Source: a virus. Taken from it: 22,426 nt of DNA. The stretch covers positions 1 to 22,426 of the IMG/VR virus record IMGVR_UViG_3300042924_001095; one strand, given 5' to 3'. The notes under the pieces are model-generated. The model was not told the DNA's origin. It saw only the letters and a list, made by a program, of their open reading frames with translations, and made no database searches. Shown here piece after piece: positions 1 through 8,300 of the stretch. The position numbers and the translations under genes are program-made. Each line of letters begins with the position of its first letter. Within the stretch, counting starts at the first letter, position 1.

Positions 1-96
1 TGACAAAAAGCTAGATGTTGTTTGGCTTTGCCAGCCATGCCACAAACAAAGACACAAAGAAATAAATTCCATGTTACTTATGAAGGAGTAATTCTA

Positions 97-384
97 ATGG
101 AAGCCTACAGAGTTGGAAAAACGGAGGTTCTTCAATGCACCACGGCCAGGAACTCCTCACGAGGATGCGGTCTATCCGTTCCCGAAAGGCTTATTATGAG
201 CAACTGGAAAGAGTTAATCGAGAATCAGACAAGGACAGAAAAGTTCAGACCCGTAGAAGAAATCTGGAGGGAGCGCGGCTGGATTCCACCGTCAACCGAG
301 TGCCCAGACACAATGGCAAAACATAAGGCTTTTCGGGAGTGGTCGATCCGTGGAATCGTGGATCAACCTTATCAAGCAGGTTAA
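97..384 (+). CDS. Small hypothetical phage protein (start uncertain)
   Basis: I do not recognise a function. The ATG at 97 has a good Shine-Dalgarno site (AAGGAG, 83-88) eight bases upstream, giving 95 residues. Only the second half reads like a conserved phage protein, with a segment around VEEIWRERGWIPPS followed by KHKAFREW. The first 33 residues are unconvincing, so the real start may be the ATG at 196 (AAAGG at 185-189, 62 residues). A different frame (135-326) also opens with a strong GGAGG site and overlaps this gene, so a frameshift or overlapping genes are possible. The gene runs opposite to the late genes and overlaps the next plus-strand gene by 35 bases. Confidence 0.45.
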   Translation: MEAYRVGKTEVLQCTTARNSSRGCGLSVPERLIMSNWKELIENQTRTEKFRPVEEIWRERGWIPPSTECPDTMAKHKAFREWSIRGIVDQPYQAG

Positions 385-607
385 GAGTTCTGACCTTGAG
401 GAAATAAGGGCAGCGTATGAAAAAGCGTTGCCCTTTGTTGTTCATGACTGGGCGCTCATGGTCTTGCGAGTGCCTAAAGCCAAACGTTTAGATCTACTGG
501 AAAAGATCGACAAAGTGCATGGTGAGCATATAGGGCAAATGGTGCGCGATAAGGTTATTGCTTTGCACAAACTGCGCTCACATAACCCTGGAGGCCAGAC
601 AGTTTAA
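350..607 (+). CDS. Small hypothetical phage protein, helical, converging on Rz
   Basis: An 85-residue protein starting at GTG 350, with a GGGAG ribosome site at 335-339. It is probably all-helical. Its layout (an acidic N-terminal helix, then a RVPKAKRLDLLEKIDKVHG segment, then a charged C-terminal helix) resembles a group of small proteins found beside lysis or early genes in proteobacterial phages. That resemblance is from memory, and the role is unknown. It overlaps the preceding plus-strand gene by 35 bases and its 3' end overlaps the 3' end of Rz (opposite strand) by 53 bases. It therefore probably marks the end of another transcription unit entering from the left. Confidence 0.6.
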   Translation: MESWINLIKQVKSSDLEEIRAAYEKALPFVVHDWALMVLRVPKAKRLDLLEKIDKVHGEHIGQMVRDKVIALHKLRSHNPGGQTV

Positions 608-1019
608 CGCTTACTTGGTCAGCTTCTGCCGCCATGCCTGCAAGAGTTTCTGCACACGCTCGGAAAAGTTCGCGCTCTGTGGCTCCATAAGCTCCGGTGC
701 TGGAGGCGGTATCTTTGCCGGTTGACTGATTACGGGAAGCGAGCGAGTGGCGCAGCTGCTCAAGCTCAGACAAATTAGCAGTGGCAGCGCTAGCCGCTTG
801 GCGTTTAGATTGGGCATATTTAACCTCGGCTTGATGTTTCTCGGCGGTTAGTCGTTGTTCGATTTCTCTGGTTTGCTGCTCTAACTCGATGATTTGGTTT
901 TGCTGCTCAATCATGGCTTTATCTAGAGCAGACTTGCCTATACTGCGACCCATCCAAACGGCAGTGCCGTGCGTGAGTACAAGCGTAACGATAAGAGCAA
1001 CGAGCCGCCAGTCAGTCAT
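555..1019 (-). CDS. Rz: Rz-like inner-membrane spanin (i-spanin)
   Basis: Inner-membrane subunit of the spanin complex, which spans the periplasm and disrupts the outer membrane at the last step of Gram-negative lysis. The 154-residue protein has one N-terminal membrane segment (about residues 5-25), then a long Gln/Glu-rich coiled coil (about 38-80), as expected for a type II signal-anchored Rz. I chose ATG 1019 because it overlaps the lysozyme stop as ATGA and has AGGGG just upstream. An upstream GTG at 1037 would add six residues without a better site. Rz1 is encoded wholly inside it in another frame. The 3' end overlaps a plus-strand gene by 53 bases. Confidence 0.9.
   Translation of the reverse strand: MTDWRLVALIVTLVLTHGTAVWMGRSIGKSALDKAMIEQQNQIIELEQQTREIEQRLTAEKHQAEVKYAQSKRQAASAATANLSELEQLRHSLASRNQSTGKDTASSTGAYGATERELFRACAETLAGMAAEADQVSVKLSGLQGYVSAVCAKQ
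611..817 (-). CDS. Rz1: Rz1-like outer-membrane lipoprotein spanin (o-spanin), nested in Rz
   Basis: A 68-residue lipoprotein encoded entirely within Rz in a different frame, the arrangement known from lambda. The sequence shows a basic start, a hydrophobic stretch and a lipobox L19-S20-S21-C22, so signal peptidase II should cleave before Cys22 and the mature protein should be lipidated and anchored in the outer membrane. The mature part has a proline-rich stretch (about residues 33-46, including PPPAP) typical of Rz1. A GAGG site lies about six bases before ATG 817. The two spanins meet through their periplasmic C-termini. The lipobox, nesting and context make this a firm call despite its size. 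Confidence 0.9.
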   Translation of the reverse strand: MPNLNAKRLALPLLICLSLSSCATRSLPVISQPAKIPPPAPELMEPQSANFSERVQKLLQAWRQKLTK

Positions 1020-1477
1020 GCTTTCACCCCTATGCACTGTCGATATTCGTCTTTCCTGCGCTTGGTGAGCCCTGCAAGCGTCTTACCTTGGAACTTGTCC
1101 CATTTCAGTAATTCTTTACAGGCTCCAGCGTAATCCCTGGCCTTTAGCTTCTTTACCAGCGTTGATTTGCAAGCAGCTCCTGATCCTACGTTGTAGGCCC
1201 ATGAGATGTAGGCCTCCCATTCGTGCTGATGCAAAGGAACATCGCCAATGCAAGCCTTCATCTCTGATTCAAACCGGCTTACATGCTCACCAAGCCTAAT
1301 CAATGCCCTAACCGGATCGGTCTTGTCTGTTGGCTTGACGTTGGTGGCGTCACCAAATCCGATAGTTAGCCGATCGCCTTTGACAGGGATGATCGGACGA
1401 TCAGAATAGCCCTCGTGCACAGCGATACCTATCAAAGCTGCCGCACTAAGCGATAGGCTTGCAATAGCTCTACGCAA
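1016..1477 (-). CDS. Endolysin: phage lysozyme (GH24), probable SAR type
   Basis: Muramidase that cleaves peptidoglycan. The family motif is clear: HEGYSDRPIIPVKGDRLTIG, with catalytic Glu22 and the conserved Asp35/Thr38 of the GH24 lysozymes. I chose TTG 1477 because a strong GAGGAG site lies about six bases upstream and it gives 153 residues, the family's usual length; the longer open frame to 1633 would lie entirely inside the phosphoesterase gene. The N-terminus (about residues 4-20) is a weakly hydrophobic Ala/Ser/Leu/Ile segment without a signal-peptidase site, as in signal-anchor-release endolysins, which the Sec system exports and which are freed when the membrane collapses. It overlaps the phosphoesterase by 8 bases and couples to Rz through ATGA. 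Confidence 0.88.
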   Translation of the reverse strand: MRRAIASLSLSAAALIGIAVHEGYSDRPIIPVKGDRLTIGFGDATNVKPTDKTDPVRALIRLGEHVSRFESEMKACIGDVPLHQHEWEAYISWAYNVGSGAACKSTLVKKLKARDYAGACKELLKWDKFQGKTLAGLTKRRKDEYRQCIGVKA

Positions 1478-2405
1478 TGGCTTCTCCTCGAAAATAGGCT
1501 GTTCCTTCGATGACCTCGACCAGCTCAGGCGGTAAGAGTAGACCATCTGTAAAGTGCAGCACAGCAAAGCCTGAGCACCAAGGCAAAGGATTATCCTCGG
1601 TATATCCAAACTGATTGCCGCATGGGTCTGCAAGCATTCCTGTGCTTACACCATAACGCCTACCGCGATAGTCGCCCCAGCCTTTAACATCCAGCAGGTG
1701 TGTATGGCCGCTCACGGTCGATATGCCAGCCTTCAAGACGTTGTTATAACCAGAGTGAATACCGCCATGCTGAAGCCTGTGCTTTACCATGCAGATGTTA
1801 TTGACCATCACTGACCAGCTTACAGACCACTCAGGTAAATGATCTTTAAGTGTTGTTCCTGCGATGCCTTTGAACTCAGGTACCGTACCCGCTAGCTTTC
1901 TATCGAAGCGGATGTCATGGTTGCCGGTAGTGCGATGCAGAAAAGTTCCTAAGCCCTTGCAAGCCTTGACGATCTGATCCATATGCCACTGCACTGCTTC
2001 GAGTTCGTCGCGCAGGCTAGTGACTGGTTCCCAGTCCATAGGTCCGTATCTTGAAATGGTGCCACCGTCGAGGATGTCTCCGTTTGCAATGATTGCTTTA
2101 GGTTTAAGTGTCTTGATAAGTTTTAAGAGCGCATTAAAGCCCGCAGAAGGCTCTCCAGGCATGAAGTGAGCGTCAGAGAATACGATCACATAACCTTCAG
2201 TTTCTAGCGTCGCTCGTTTACGATTCTCAGGTAAGGTAAAACGAGCGTCTTTTGTTGGTAAAAGGATGTTGTATTTTTTCTCGATTGCCCTTCGTCGCTC
2301 GTACACATTGCGAAGCGTAAGACCTATGCGATCTGCAATCTTAGTTGGACTGCCTAGCTCTTTCCAGACCCTGATGAATTCTTCATCTTCCGATTTTTTA
2401 CGCAC
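1470..2405 (-). CDS. Calcineurin-like metallophosphoesterase with N-terminal HTH-like region
   Basis: A 311-residue protein carrying the ordered metal-binding motifs of calcineurin-like phosphoesterases: D78-x-H80 (SDAH), G109-D110-x-x-D113, G161-N162-H163-D164, H209, and G233-H234-T235-H236. It should hydrolyse phosphomono- or diesters, or nucleic acid ends, with two metal ions; the substrate is unknown. The first 50 residues (VWKELGSPTKIADRIGLTLR and following) look like a helix-turn-helix, which suggests nucleic-acid binding. I chose GTG 2405 because AAAGG lies about seven bases upstream; an in-frame start at 2492 would lie deeper in the preceding gene. It sits within the lysis block, overlapping the gene before it by 52 bases and the lysozyme by 8. 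Confidence 0.9.
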   Translation of the reverse strand: MRKKSEDEEFIRVWKELGSPTKIADRIGLTLRNVYERRRAIEKKYNILLPTKDARFTLPENRKRATLETEGYVIVFSDAHFMPGEPSAGFNALLKLIKTLKPKAIIANGDILDGGTISRYGPMDWEPVTSLRDELEAVQWHMDQIVKACKGLGTFLHRTTGNHDIRFDRKLAGTVPEFKGIAGTTLKDHLPEWSVSWSVMVNNICMVKHRLQHGGIHSGYNNVLKAGISTVSGHTHLLDVKGWGDYRGRRYGVSTGMLADPCGNQFGYTEDNPLPWCSGFAVLHFTDGLLLPPELVEVIEGTAYFRGEAIA

Positions 2406-2650
2406 TGCCAAGCCTTTCGCTCGATGCTGATAATCATCTTGCGAGGAATTACCAAGCTCTGAGCAATAGCGTCGTCCGTAATAGACTGACAAATCTTCAA
2501 ACCCTTTTTATTCTCAGCGACTAAGTATCCAACGCTGACAATGACAGGTACTTGAAACGCTTTGGCTTTTTCTAGGCTTTCACCCCAGCCTAGTGTGTCG
2601 TGAGCGGCATCCTCCCAAACAACTTTAACTATCGGAGGATAAACTCGCAT
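2354..2650 (-). CDS. Small conserved phage protein of unknown function
   Basis: A 98-residue soluble protein. The core (VVWEDAAHDTLGWGESLEKA, then PVIVSVGYLVAENKKG, then ITDDAIAQSLVIPRKMIISI) resembles a widespread small phage family of about 70-80 residues with the layout 'V-W-D ... SVGYLV ... IP ... V-I'. I know the family pattern but no function. The final 20 residues beyond ISI are charged and low in complexity and overlap the phosphoesterase start, so they may simply be read-through tail. The ATG at 2650 overlaps the holin's end by 26 bases and has only a weak AGAAGA site, so translation may depend on coupling with the holin. Confidence 0.72.
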   Translation of the reverse strand: MRVYPPIVKVVWEDAAHDTLGWGESLEKAKAFQVPVIVSVGYLVAENKKGLKICQSITDDAIAQSLVIPRKMIISIERKAWQCVKNRKMKNSSGSGKS

Positions 2651-2843
2651 TCTTCTTGTCTTTTATAGCGTGATACCACTTCCAGACAAGCCATCCGGAC
2701 TGTAACACAATGTAGATCAGCGTGGCAATGGCAACCCATTCATTAATAGTCATACCGCCGACAGTCACGGCAGTAGTGATCGCAATCGGAGGTGCGGCTT
2801 TTGCTGCTTCGCTAATAACGTCTGACTTTTGCTCGGGTGTCAT
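2625..2843 (-). CDS. Holin, T7 gp17.5-like (holin superfamily II)
   Basis: A 72-residue membrane protein placed just before the endolysin block. After an acidic helix come a weakly hydrophobic stretch (AAPPIAITTAVTVGGM, about residues 15-31) and a strong membrane helix (INEWVAIATLIYIVLQSGWLVW), ending in a charged Lys-rich tail. The order 'AAPP..., small residues, NEW..., IxYxVxQ' matches the T7 gp17.5 holin family. It would form inner-membrane lesions that trigger lysis; if the endolysin is a SAR type, depolarisation would release it. The ATG at 2843 lacks a visible Shine-Dalgarno site, as the 24-base gap upstream is AT-rich. Low initiation could help delay lysis, but that is inference. Confidence 0.85.
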   Translation of the reverse strand: MTPEQKSDVISEAAKAAPPIAITTAVTVGGMTINEWVAIATLIYIVLQSGWLVWKWYHAIKDKKNASLSSDS

Positions 2844-2867
2844 GGCTAGATTTTAATCGAATGATTG

Positions 2868-3152
2868 CTATTCAGGCATTGGAGGCCACGGAAGATCAGC
2901 CTCGTTTTCAAAAGCAACATCGTCCGGTGTGTTTTCTGGCATGTCCCTCAGAGCTTGGCGATATGCCTGCCACTTTAATCGGGTAGCTTCTGGCACATCT
3001 GGTAGCTGTGTCCAATCTGTAGCAGCTAGTCGTGAATTACGAAACGGCCTTACCATTTCTTTTTGGCTTGAGTAAGGTATTTCTTGCCATTCCGTAGTTA
3101 CTGGCTGGCCTTCGTCGTGTAAATGCACTAAGACTCTTTTAATTACTGGCAT
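2868..3152 (-). CDS. Tail fibre/tail assembly chaperone-like protein
   Basis: A 94-residue protein following the tail fibre gene. It carries the signature of the phage tail assembly chaperone family: 'RNSRLAATDWTQLPDVP' (about residues 38-54), followed by an LKWQAYRQALRDMPENTP segment and a proline/tryptophan-rich end (PWPPMPE). Members of this family (Pfam Phage_tail_APC-like) lie next to tail fibre genes and are thought to help fibre folding or assembly. ATG 3152 has AGGA about eight bases upstream, and the gap to the fibre stop is 9 bases. The family match is by recognisable motif; the chaperone role is inferred from context and family. Confidence 0.82.
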   Translation of the reverse strand: MPVIKRVLVHLHDEGQPVTTEWQEIPYSSQKEMVRPFRNSRLAATDWTQLPDVPEATRLKWQAYRQALRDMPENTPDDVAFENEADLPWPPMPE

Positions 3153-3161
3153 GATTGTTTC

Positions 3162-4469
3162 CTATTTAACACCGTAGAGTATCCAATAACCTGTTGCGTT
3201 AAATTGTATGGATGTAATCGAAGCAGACGCACTATAACCCCCCGAGAATATTGTAGTAGTACTTTGGCTTCCTCCCCCTCCAGATACTACAACCCCACCT
3301 AAAGCGCTGTTACTACGAGTGCATATATTAAGAAAGAGGCTGCCTCCGTTCTGAATAGTGCTATTAGATATTGAGTTTGAACCCGTAAAATAGTTATAAC
3401 TGCTGCCATAAAGTGTATAGTAACTATATCTGGTAGCAGTATCGTTATTGAAACGTATAGTTGATATATCACAGTTTGAACCAGTGTTAGCCGCTGTACA
3501 AATTAGAGTGTAATATTTATAAGCATTGAAATCCAAACTGACTGAATATGAAGTCGATGATGAGGCATAAGCTGATGTAATCTCAGTCATGCCGACAGAT
3601 GTTGAAACGGTTATACCGCCTGTTGATGCGCTAACCGATATGCCTGTACCCGCTGTTAGCGATGTAACGCCCGTATTGGTAATGGTTAAAGACCCCGAAG
3701 ATGTAATAGGGCTTCCAGATACGCTTATGCCAGTTCCTGCGGTTGCACCAACAGATGTAACCGTACCGACTGATAAATTGCCAGAGCCAAGTAGACTTGA
3801 GCTATTTACAGTTTTTATGTTAGTACCGCTAACAAGATGAGCCTGAACGTCCGTACCGATAGCAAGCCCTAGATTTGTCCTGGCTCCAGATTGTGTCGTT
3901 GCGCCTGTACCACCGTTAGCAATTGCAACAGAGCCTGTAATCTTAGAGGCATCAAAACTTTGACCAGCTGCAAATGTGATATTGCCGGTCATTGTGCCGC
4001 CAGTAAGAGTTAGATAACTCCCTGCTGGCAAATAGCTTGCGACCCATGCGCTACCACTATAGACACGCATTTCGTTTGCTGTCGTGTTGAAGTAGAGCGC
4101 ACCTGTAATCAGTGCATTACCGTCGTTGTCTACGCTAGGATCGCTGCTCTTTGCGCCTAAGTAGCGATCGTCGAAGCTGTCATAGCTAGCAGCGGCAGCT
4201 GATGCGCTTGCGCTAGCGGCACTAGCAGATGATGAAGCTGCGCTCGCTGAAGATGAGGCTGAACTGGCAGATGACGCAGCAGCGCTTGCTGATGAAGCAG
4301 CAGCGGTTGCAGAGGCATCAGCAGCGATTTCGTCAGCATTAACAGCAGCGGCTAAAGCGTTGGCCTCGGTTGCAAAGTCCGGTAATGCTCCCAAAAAAGC
4401 ATCGGCTCTGGTTGCGAAATTCGCTGGGTCATCTCTGCTCGGCGGTGTTGGTAATGCGGTGATTGTCAT
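3162..4469 (-). CDS. Tail fibre protein with Ala/Ser-rich shaft and GGTGAT repeat
   Basis: A 435-residue fibre. From the N-terminus: a short Pro-containing attachment region (residues 1-45); a nearly pure Ala/Ser segment (about 46-95) expected to form a trimeric coiled coil; a module typical of phage fibres, containing YLGAKSSDP, ALYFNTTANEMRVYSGSAWV (about 103-143); a knot-like module with LTGGTMTGNITFAAGQ (155-170) and VAIANGGTGATTQSGARTNL (181-200); a Thr/Ser/Gly repeat with two TAGTGISVS copies; and a distal Ser/Tyr/Asn-rich tip (about 295-435), the likely host-binding end. It follows the tail-tip gene with an ATGA overlap and is followed by its probable chaperone. The tip shows no recognisable enzyme domain. 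Confidence 0.88.
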   Translation of the reverse strand: MTITALPTPPSRDDPANFATRADAFLGALPDFATEANALAAAVNADEIAADASATAAASSASAAASSASSASSSASAASSSASAASASASAAAASYDSFDDRYLGAKSSDPSVDNDGNALITGALYFNTTANEMRVYSGSAWVASYLPAGSYLTLTGGTMTGNITFAAGQSFDASKITGSVAIANGGTGATTQSGARTNLGLAIGTDVQAHLVSGTNIKTVNSSSLLGSGNLSVGTVTSVGATAGTGISVSGSPITSSGSLTITNTGVTSLTAGTGISVSASTGGITVSTSVGMTEITSAYASSSTSYSVSLDFNAYKYYTLICTAANTGSNCDISTIRFNNDTATRYSYYTLYGSSYNYFTGSNSISNSTIQNGGSLFLNICTRSNSALGGVVVSGGGGSQSTTTIFSGGYSASASITSIQFNATGYWILYGVK

Positions 4470-5365
4470 ATCAAACCCTCGATTTCAATGCGGCATAGTG
4501 AGCGCGTTGGGTACGCAATATCAATGCTGAAGTCTCTATAAAAGCCATAAACTACAAGTGGCTCATAATCCTCGTCGCTTGAGCCTATGTAAACGGACGG
4601 GATAGCGCGAACGTCGGCAAGTATTTTCTGAACCGATTTTAGACTCGTATTCGGCAAGTAAAAAGATGCGCTCATTCGCTTGGAATAAGCGCGTTCTTGG
4701 AAGGTTACAACGCCCGTGTCGGGGTCGGTGTCTTTTTTGCTGTAGTCAATAATACCTATGGTTGCGCCTAGCTCCGTCCCGTAGTCGCCTAGCGTATACA
4801 TCGTGCCGAAAAGAAGCTCCCCAATGGCAATAGACCCACCAGTAAGAATCACGGTCATTTCTGCGCTGAGTCTGATCGGTAAGCCGGTTATGACAAGCTG
4901 ATCTTCCAGGCTAAAGGGTTCGAAAAAGTATTCATACCAGTCCGTTACAACACTGCTCTCAAGGTCAAATGTCTGGTCGTAAATCGGAGGGCTTGCGCCG
5001 TTGTCCGTAATAATGACTCGACATGCAGTCGCGCTGATATTGATAAGCGCAATCGAGTCTACAAAGTAAGGGCTCGGAATGAGTCTTACGGTCAAATTAG
5101 TTGTTGCCGTGGTCTGCGTCGATAGTTGACCGTCGAACATGGCATGTGTGTTATCTGAGCTATAGAAAGCCCAGTATGTAGAGCCTGCTTCGTCAGGAAT
5201 ATGGTTTGTGTTGTTGTTTACAAGGCTTATGTAGTAGTGCGTTGCGTAGTCAACGATTGCGTCTTTGGCATAAGTGGTTGCCGATGACCAAGCAGCATAA
5301 GTTTCTGGTGCGTTGCTGTAATCAAGCATCGCCGGAGTGAAAGTAACTGGCTTTAAAAGTTTCAT
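4466..5365 (-). CDS. Tail-tip/distal tail protein with carbohydrate-binding-like module
   Basis: A 299-residue protein encoded directly after the tape measure, overlapping it as ATGA and overlapping the fibre start the same way. The N-terminal part, WSSATTYAKDAIVDYATHYY followed by NNNTNHIPDEAGSTYWAF, has the layout of small carbohydrate-binding modules (a W/A-x-x-Y-x-x-x-x-x-V start, an N-x-x-x-x-P turn and a final tryptophan). The middle is beta-rich with a conserved DWYEYFFEP segment, and the end reads YGFYRDFSIDIAYPTRSLCR. I recognise this as a protein common in proteobacterial siphovirus tails, downstream of the tape measure. It may serve as the distal tail protein or adsorption adaptor; the exact role is unproven. 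Confidence 0.75.
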   Translation of the reverse strand: MKLLKPVTFTPAMLDYSNAPETYAAWSSATTYAKDAIVDYATHYYISLVNNNTNHIPDEAGSTYWAFYSSDNTHAMFDGQLSTQTTATTNLTVRLIPSPYFVDSIALINISATACRVIITDNGASPPIYDQTFDLESSVVTDWYEYFFEPFSLEDQLVITGLPIRLSAEMTVILTGGSIAIGELLFGTMYTLGDYGTELGATIGIIDYSKKDTDPDTGVVTFQERAYSKRMSASFYLPNTSLKSVQKILADVRAIPSVYIGSSDEDYEPLVVYGFYRDFSIDIAYPTRSLCRIEIEGLI

Positions 5366-8300
5366 ACAGTCACCGTCTCAAGTGGCTGGTCAACATCGGT
5401 CTTGACCGTCAGGCCACGAACGTCCCAGTTATCTTGCAAGCGAGCCATCTTCGCACTGTTGATAGCCGTAGCACGAGCCTCAAATCGCAGTTGCACGACC
5501 TCATCTCTCAGCGACCTAATCTCTGCTGCTACGACGTTTTCGCCGCCGACAGCAGGGTTGTATTGTGCTGGCACGACCGCTTCGCCTTTGTGCAGCATAG
5601 CAACCATATCGCTTGGCACAAAGTTTGTGCCAGTGGCTAGGCCGGTTAAGTCTTGGTCATAGTCTTGCAAGCCAGAGCTGCCTCCGCTGCCCGCACCAGG
5701 CGATGTGCCTCTTGCTCGACCAAGCGCAGCTGCAATAGCGTCAGCAGCACCAAAACTAACCTCGGATTGGAACTGCGCCGCCGCTTGCTCTGGCGTGAGT
5801 GATTCGCTGTAGTTCCAAGCGTTAGGGCTTGAGACGTTATCTCCAAATGTTTGACCTGTGGTCAACCTACCACCTAAGAACGTGCCACCTTTGCCATTTT
5901 TCGAGCTTTCAAGTCCGAAAGCGAGGCTTTCGACCATAGCTGCGCTGCCAAGACTGCTTAATTGAGCATTTATTGACGCAACATAATCGTCGATTTGTGA
6001 TCTTATCTCTGGGCCTTGTATCTCACCTCCGGAAGGACCGCCTGCAAAGGATAAACCAGAGCCCCTAGTCCACGAATAACGACCGCCCTGGCGTGTTTCG
6101 CCTCCGTCTAAAACAGACGCAATAGCAGCGGCTCCGAGTACGGCTAATCCAGCAGGTCCAAGCGCTGTAGCGGCAGCAGAGATACCTGAGCTTATACCGC
6201 CAGCAATTGCGGTAGCTCCAGACGCAATAGCTGATCCCGCTGCTGCAACATTCGACCCAATAGCACTTAAGACACCGCCGCCAGCAGCTGCAGCTCCTGC
6301 GCCTTCACCAAGAACTGCAAGACCTCCCTGACCAATGCTAGTAGCGGCAGCGCCGCCACCAATAATGCTAGCAGCGGCAGCTCCTCCGGCTGCAGAAGTG
6401 GCTCCTGGTAAAGTTAACCCAAGGCCGCTTGCTACAGAGCTCATTGTGCTTTGAATTACGCCCGTAATTGGGCTCATAATTGATGACACGAGAGACTTGA
6501 TTGACAAGGTAAGTGGATTTGTCAGAGCTGTGATGCCCTCAGCAACACCGTCCATGAAAGGCTTGATGATTGATTCGGCAACGAAAGCCTTAAACTTGTT
6601 TCTAAGCACGTCGAGCAGGTTGTCGAAGAAACCTTTGCCAGATTCAAAACCGCGCATCAACGCATCGGTTAAACCTCTCGAGAGTTCATCGGTTGTTTTC
6701 TTCCAAGCCTCAGCAGCATCTTTTGCGGATTGAACGTGTACGCCTTGTTCTTTTAGGTCGGCTAATTCTCTAAGTCTAACGGCTTGCAGTCTATAATTCT
6801 CTGCCGTTTCAGCGTCAAAATCAGCCTCCAACGCAAGCTGTGAGGCACGATCCATCGATGCTGCTCGATCTCTGATTTTTGCAACCTCTAAAAGCCCAAT
6901 CTCTTTAGCGGTAAGCCCGACCTGTGACTGGCTCTCTCGGAGCTTTGCAATCTCAGCGTCGATGCCTTCAATAGTCTTTCTTTGCTGATCGTAGGATTTT
7001 TGTTGAGCGTCTTTGTATCTACCGTAACTTGCCTCACCGTCTTTTAAGGCCTGATTCAAATCTTCTTGCTCGATCAGCTCTTCTATCAACTGACGAATCC
7101 TAATTTTCTGATCGTCGTTTAGTTTATTGAGCTCTGGCAAGTATTTGATTAATACATCATAAGCTGCTCTTTGTCCGGCAGTCATTTCATTGAGCGGACC
7201 AAGACCGTCAGCGAGCTTTTGGATTTGATCGCTAATTGAGCTGGTAACCTTCTCGTAAGCCTTTGTTTGCTCTTCGGCGGCTTTCTTCGCATCCTCGCGT
7301 TTTTTAGCCTCGGCTTCTAGTGCGATATTAGCGTTCAGAATCTCCACGATCTCTTGCTTGCGCTGCTCGGTGAGCTTAAGCGTGCCGTTTTGGATTTGCA
7401 GCATAACGTCCAGGGCTTGCCTTTGCGCCGCTGTCAGCTTGCCGTGATTGGCTTCCTCAAGCAGCATTTCAGAGTTTTGCTCGCGCAACTTCTCAATGAG
7501 CTTCTTGTAAGCCTCTTCTTGCTTTTCAATCTCTTTGATCTGTTCTTTAGTCAGTGCAATTTGTTTCTGTTGCGCTGGCGAAGCGTTTGCTTCTAAGAAT
7601 GCAGCGCGTTGAGATTCTGTTTCATAAACCGCCTTGGTCGCGGACTCGGCTTTCTTGTTCTCAGCAACCATTGCGCTTATTGCGTTGACTGCTGGCACAG
7701 CGGCAGCAGTTACAGCCATGATTGCAAGCGCAACCGGATTAGCAGCAAAGGCAGCAGATAGAGCGATCACGCCGGTCGTGAGAGCGCCAACAGCGGCAGT
7801 GATAAGCGGCAGAGCAGCAAGCAGAGCGCCGCCCGTAAAGATTGCAGCCCAGATCATCAGCTGTGTCTTATTGCGCTCAATAGCGTCGCCAAGCGTCGTT
7901 ACGCCGCTTCCAAGACCTGATAGCAGCGATGTTAGTCCACGCACAGAGTCGAGCAAAAGATCGCCAAACAAGCCCTTGTTGACCGTCCTAAAAAGCTCAT
8001 CCCAAGTGTCGCTAAGGTTGCTGATAGCACCGTCAAGCGTGTTTGCTCGATTCTCCATTGCGCCAGCAAAATCAACCTCGCCTATCGAGCGAAGATACTG
8101 CGTAATCTCGGCAGCGTTCTTGCCAATGTTGGTGCTCACGCCTCGGAAAGTTAACGTTACGCGGTCACCCTCAGCGTTGGCCTTGATGCCAAACTCTTTG
8201 AGTCGCTCAAATTCACCTGTTGCAGCATCAGCGATAGCTTCGATAAGATCATTGAGGCTCTTACCCATCGCGCTCGCTGTGTTGCCATAGCTTTTAAGAG

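Noticed and set aside
135-326. 63-codon plus-strand ORF with a GGAGG ribosome site
   Set aside because: Not listed as a gene because the overlapping frame holds the more convincing protein segment; kept as a finding about competing frames.
7634-8290. 218-codon plus-strand ORF
   Set aside because: Antisense to the tape measure; composition is the complement of Ala-rich codons and no ribosome site fits.
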